Shown here one piece after another: positions 40,453 to 42,063 of a stretch of 42,063 nt of DNA (position 1 is its first letter; every line of letters begins with the position of its first letter). The stretch covers positions 1-42,063 of the forward strand of contig NZ_RHWX01000021.1 of the NCBI RefSeq assembly GCF_003938605.1, given 5' to 3'. Made by a program: the position numbers and the translations under genes. Source of the DNA: Brevundimonas sp. 357. GTDB taxonomy: Bacteria; Pseudomonadota; Alphaproteobacteria; Caulobacterales; Caulobacteraceae. The notes beneath the pieces were generated by a model. It made no database searches and was not told the DNA's origin. It saw only the letters and a list, made by a program, of their open reading frames with translations.

Positions 40453-42063
40453 ATGACCACGGAGACCATTCCTGCCACCACAGACACTCAGACTGCCCTC
40501 GACGCCTACCATGGCTGGTCGGCCCGGCCCGGAGCCAAGGGTGAGACCTGCGATGCGGACTCCGTTGGACGCTTCTTTCGACAGGCGGTCATCATCGCCG
40601 GCCCCGGCATGGGAAAGAGCACGCTTCTTCGTCGCCTGGCCCGCAACTACGCGCTCGACGGCTATCCCGTACTTCTCGTGGACGCCAAACGCATCGCGGC
40701 GGCGATGAAGAACGGATCATCATTCGAGACGGCCGCCTTCGAGCTGGCGCTGGACGGGTCGCACTTGTCGGCCGAATTCCTGAGGACCGCACCAATCGAC
40801 GACTGGGTGCTGATATGCGACGGCCTGGACGAGGCTGGCTCGTCACAGCCTTCTGTCCTGCGGGCGCTGCGCAAGTTTCAACATGGGCGACCCGGTGCGC
40901 GCATCATCACCAGCAGCCGCCCGATCGGCTATGACCCGGCCCCGCTCGAGAACTGGCGTCACTATGAAATCGTTCGCGCACCCGGCGGCGACAGCGGTCG
41001 CGACCTTCAACGCCTCCTTCGCCAGATCGGGGGCGAAACCGTCATTCACAATCTAGACGACCCCGATCAGCTGATCAGGGACCGTCACATTCGTGAGGCG
41101 CTCGGGCACAGCCCGTTGATGCTGGGTATCGCGGCGGCTCTTATCAGTCGTGGGCATTCAATCGGCCATTCGCGTGTCGATCTCTTCCGGGCCATCTTCG
41201 CCATGATCCAGGCGGAGCCGCCCGAGCGCGCGGGCCCGGCTCCCGCCACAACCGACGTTCTCGACCAGGTGATCGACCATCTCTGTGCGCTGATCCTCGA
41301 CGATCCGATTCAGCCCAAGGACGCCCTGGTCAAGCTGATCGGCGAACAGCTGGCGCCGGCCTTGGCCGTTCCTCCTCTTCAGGGACGAAGCACGGCGCGC
41401 GCCTGTCTCCACTACTGGGAGGCGATAGGCCTGGTGGAGACGGTTAGCCACGGTACGACCGTTCTTCTCACCATGGTCCATCAGAGCTTCGCGGAATTCG
41501 CGGCAGGACGCTTCATCGCAGGTTTGCCTCCGACGGATCTCGACGCCGCGGTCGCCGTTCGCGCTGCGAACGACCGATGGACCGAGGGTCTCTGGTTCGC
41601 GGCTGCGGAAGGGGCCGGAGACAAGGTCGTTAGAGGTCTCATCGCGGCCGGCGTCGACGGCCGAAACGGTGAAGACACCCTTTTGCGCGCTCTGGACATC
41701 GTCGCGACGGCCCGGGTGCCTCTGGCCGACGAGCTCGTCGAGCGGCTGTTCCACGCCGCGCGGTCAGATATGGCGTCGGACGATGTCGACCTTGCCTGCA
41801 GTGTTGCTGTCAGAATGCTGCCTCTGGCGGACGTCCTAGCTGACCGTGTCGTGCCGCTCGCAACGGACCTGCTGAATGCTGGGCATCCATGGTCGCGACT
41901 GGCCGGGTGGACCCTGGTCGTGGAAGCCGGACGAGTTCACTACGATCTCGGCGCCGCTCAGTCATCGCTGGCGTCGCCTAGCCTTGCCCTCGAGCCCAGC
42001 GACAGAGCTCGTCCGGGACGATCCCTTTACAATCTTTCCGCAGTGTCCGATCTCGCGCGTTGG
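40453..42063 (+). CDS. NACHT-type STAND NTPase, 3' end outside the window
   Basis: A frame of 537 codons is open from 40453 to the window's edge without a stop. It has a P-loop IIAGPGMGKSTLLRR (G50-T57), a Walker B with the NACHT pattern WVLICDGLDEA (residues 118-128), the following GARIITSSRPIGY, then HSPLMLGIAAALI (winged-helix part) and MVHQSFAEFAAGRFIAG, a typical NACHT-associated helical end, leading into Leu/Ala-rich helical repeats. Such ATPases act as ligand-triggered switches, often in phage defence. Only about 45 residues precede the P-loop, so there is no N-terminal effector domain, no Shine-Dalgarno, and an in-frame stop (40447-40449) just upstream. The gene abuts an IS end and may be 5'-truncated. 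Function is unknown. Confidence 0.75.
   Translation, partial: MTTETIPATTDTQTALDAYHGWSARPGAKGETCDADSVGRFFRQAVIIAGPGMGKSTLLRRLARNYALDGYPVLLVDAKRIAAAMKNGSSFETAAFELALDGSHLSAEFLRTAPIDDWVLICDGLDEAGSSQPSVLRALRKFQHGRPGARIITSSRPIGYDPAPLENWRHYEIVRAPGGDSGRDLQRLLRQIGGETVIHNLDDPDQLIRDRHIREALGHSPLMLGIAAALISRGHSIGHSRVDLFRAIFAMIQAEPPERAGPAPATTDVLDQVIDHLCALILDDPIQPKDALVKLIGEQLAPALAVPPLQGRSTARACLHYWEAIGLVETVSHGTTVLLTMVHQSFAEFAAGRFIAGLPPTDLDAAVAVRAANDRWTEGLWFAAAEGAGDKVVRGLIAAGVDGRNGEDTLLRALDIVATARVPLADELVERLFHAARSDMASDDVDLACSVAVRMLPLADVLADRVVPLATDLLNAGHPWSRLAGWTLVVEAGRVHYDLGAAQSSLASPSLALEPSDRARPGRSLYNLSAVSDLARW

Noticed and set aside
1..42063. CRISPR arrays, rRNA, tRNA or long tandem repeats
   Set aside because: No regularly spaced repeats or RNA-gene signatures were noticed on reading; intergenic space is too short for arrays.

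Overview
The window is high-GC DNA from an alphaproteobacterium. A FixLJ two-component system, an FNR/FixK-type regulator, an O2-independent ubiquinone operon (UbiTUV), two NarK transporters with narGHJI and NnrS fit a facultatively denitrifying alphaproteobacterium. My best guess is Caulobacterales, for example Brevundimonas; this is inference from gene content and style, not a database match. Almost the whole window is one functional unit: a respiratory nitrate reductase locus with nearly everything needed to build, feed and regulate it. No tRNA, rRNA or CRISPR array was seen.

Layout. Positions 1-935 are mobile-element debris: an IS transposase N-terminal fragment and a frameshifted tyrosine integrase. 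936-4984 (+) carries a class II (B12-dependent, oxygen-independent) ribonucleotide reductase and a group II PLP decarboxylase. 7805-5016 (-) is ubiT-ubiU-ubiV plus a chorismate-mutase-like gene, all overlapping. 8411-7899 (-) is a QueD/PTPS-fold protein with eroded zinc ligands. 11297-8534 (-) is an FNR/FixK-like regulator, an alternative oxidase (AOX) and hemN. 17419-11394 (-) is a molybdate operon: TonB receptor, modE, a small molybdopterin-fold protein, modA, modB, modC and pseudoazurin. 17586-19692 (+) is fixL-fixJ. 20159-19731 (-) is a hemerythrin-like protein. 32594-20226 (-) is one long operon: narK1-narK2-narG-narH-narJ-narI-parvulin-hemerythrin-carbonic anhydrase-mobA. 32832-33656 (+) is an NnrR/DNR-type regulator; moaA and nnrS (-) follow. 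36048-37324 (+) is a MoeB-like protein and a RIC/YtfE-like hemerythrin. 40244-37343 (-) is moaD-moaE-moaB-moaC-moeA. The window ends in a NACHT-type NTPase gene (40453 onward) that starts at the broken end of an IS5-family element.

How it works together. Nitrate enters and nitrite leaves via NarK1/NarK2, and NarGHI reduces nitrate with quinol. Molybdenum is imported by the TonB/ModABC system and inserted through MoaA-E, MoeA, MoeB and MobA. UbiTUV keeps ubiquinone synthesis going without O2, HemN does the same for heme and NrdJ for deoxynucleotides. NnrS and three hemerythrin-family proteins probably deal with NO and Fe-S damage. AOX could bleed electrons when NO blocks heme oxidases. Regulation is readable in the DNA: seven TTGA-N6-TCAA-type FNR/FixK boxes sit before ubiT, the TonB-mod operon, narK1, nnrR, moaA, nnrS/moeB (shared) and moaD. 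A ModE-type operator overlaps the predicted TonB-mod transcription start. The moaA leader folds into a GNRA-tetraloop-rich structure that looks like a molybdenum-cofactor (Moco) riboswitch.

The most interesting items are the candidate Moco RNA, the regulator-AOX-hemN operon, the chorismate-mutase-like fourth member of the UbiTUV operon, the symmetric shared FNR box with an apparently leaderless moeB, and the mobile-element scars at both ends of this roughly 39-kb anaerobic module.
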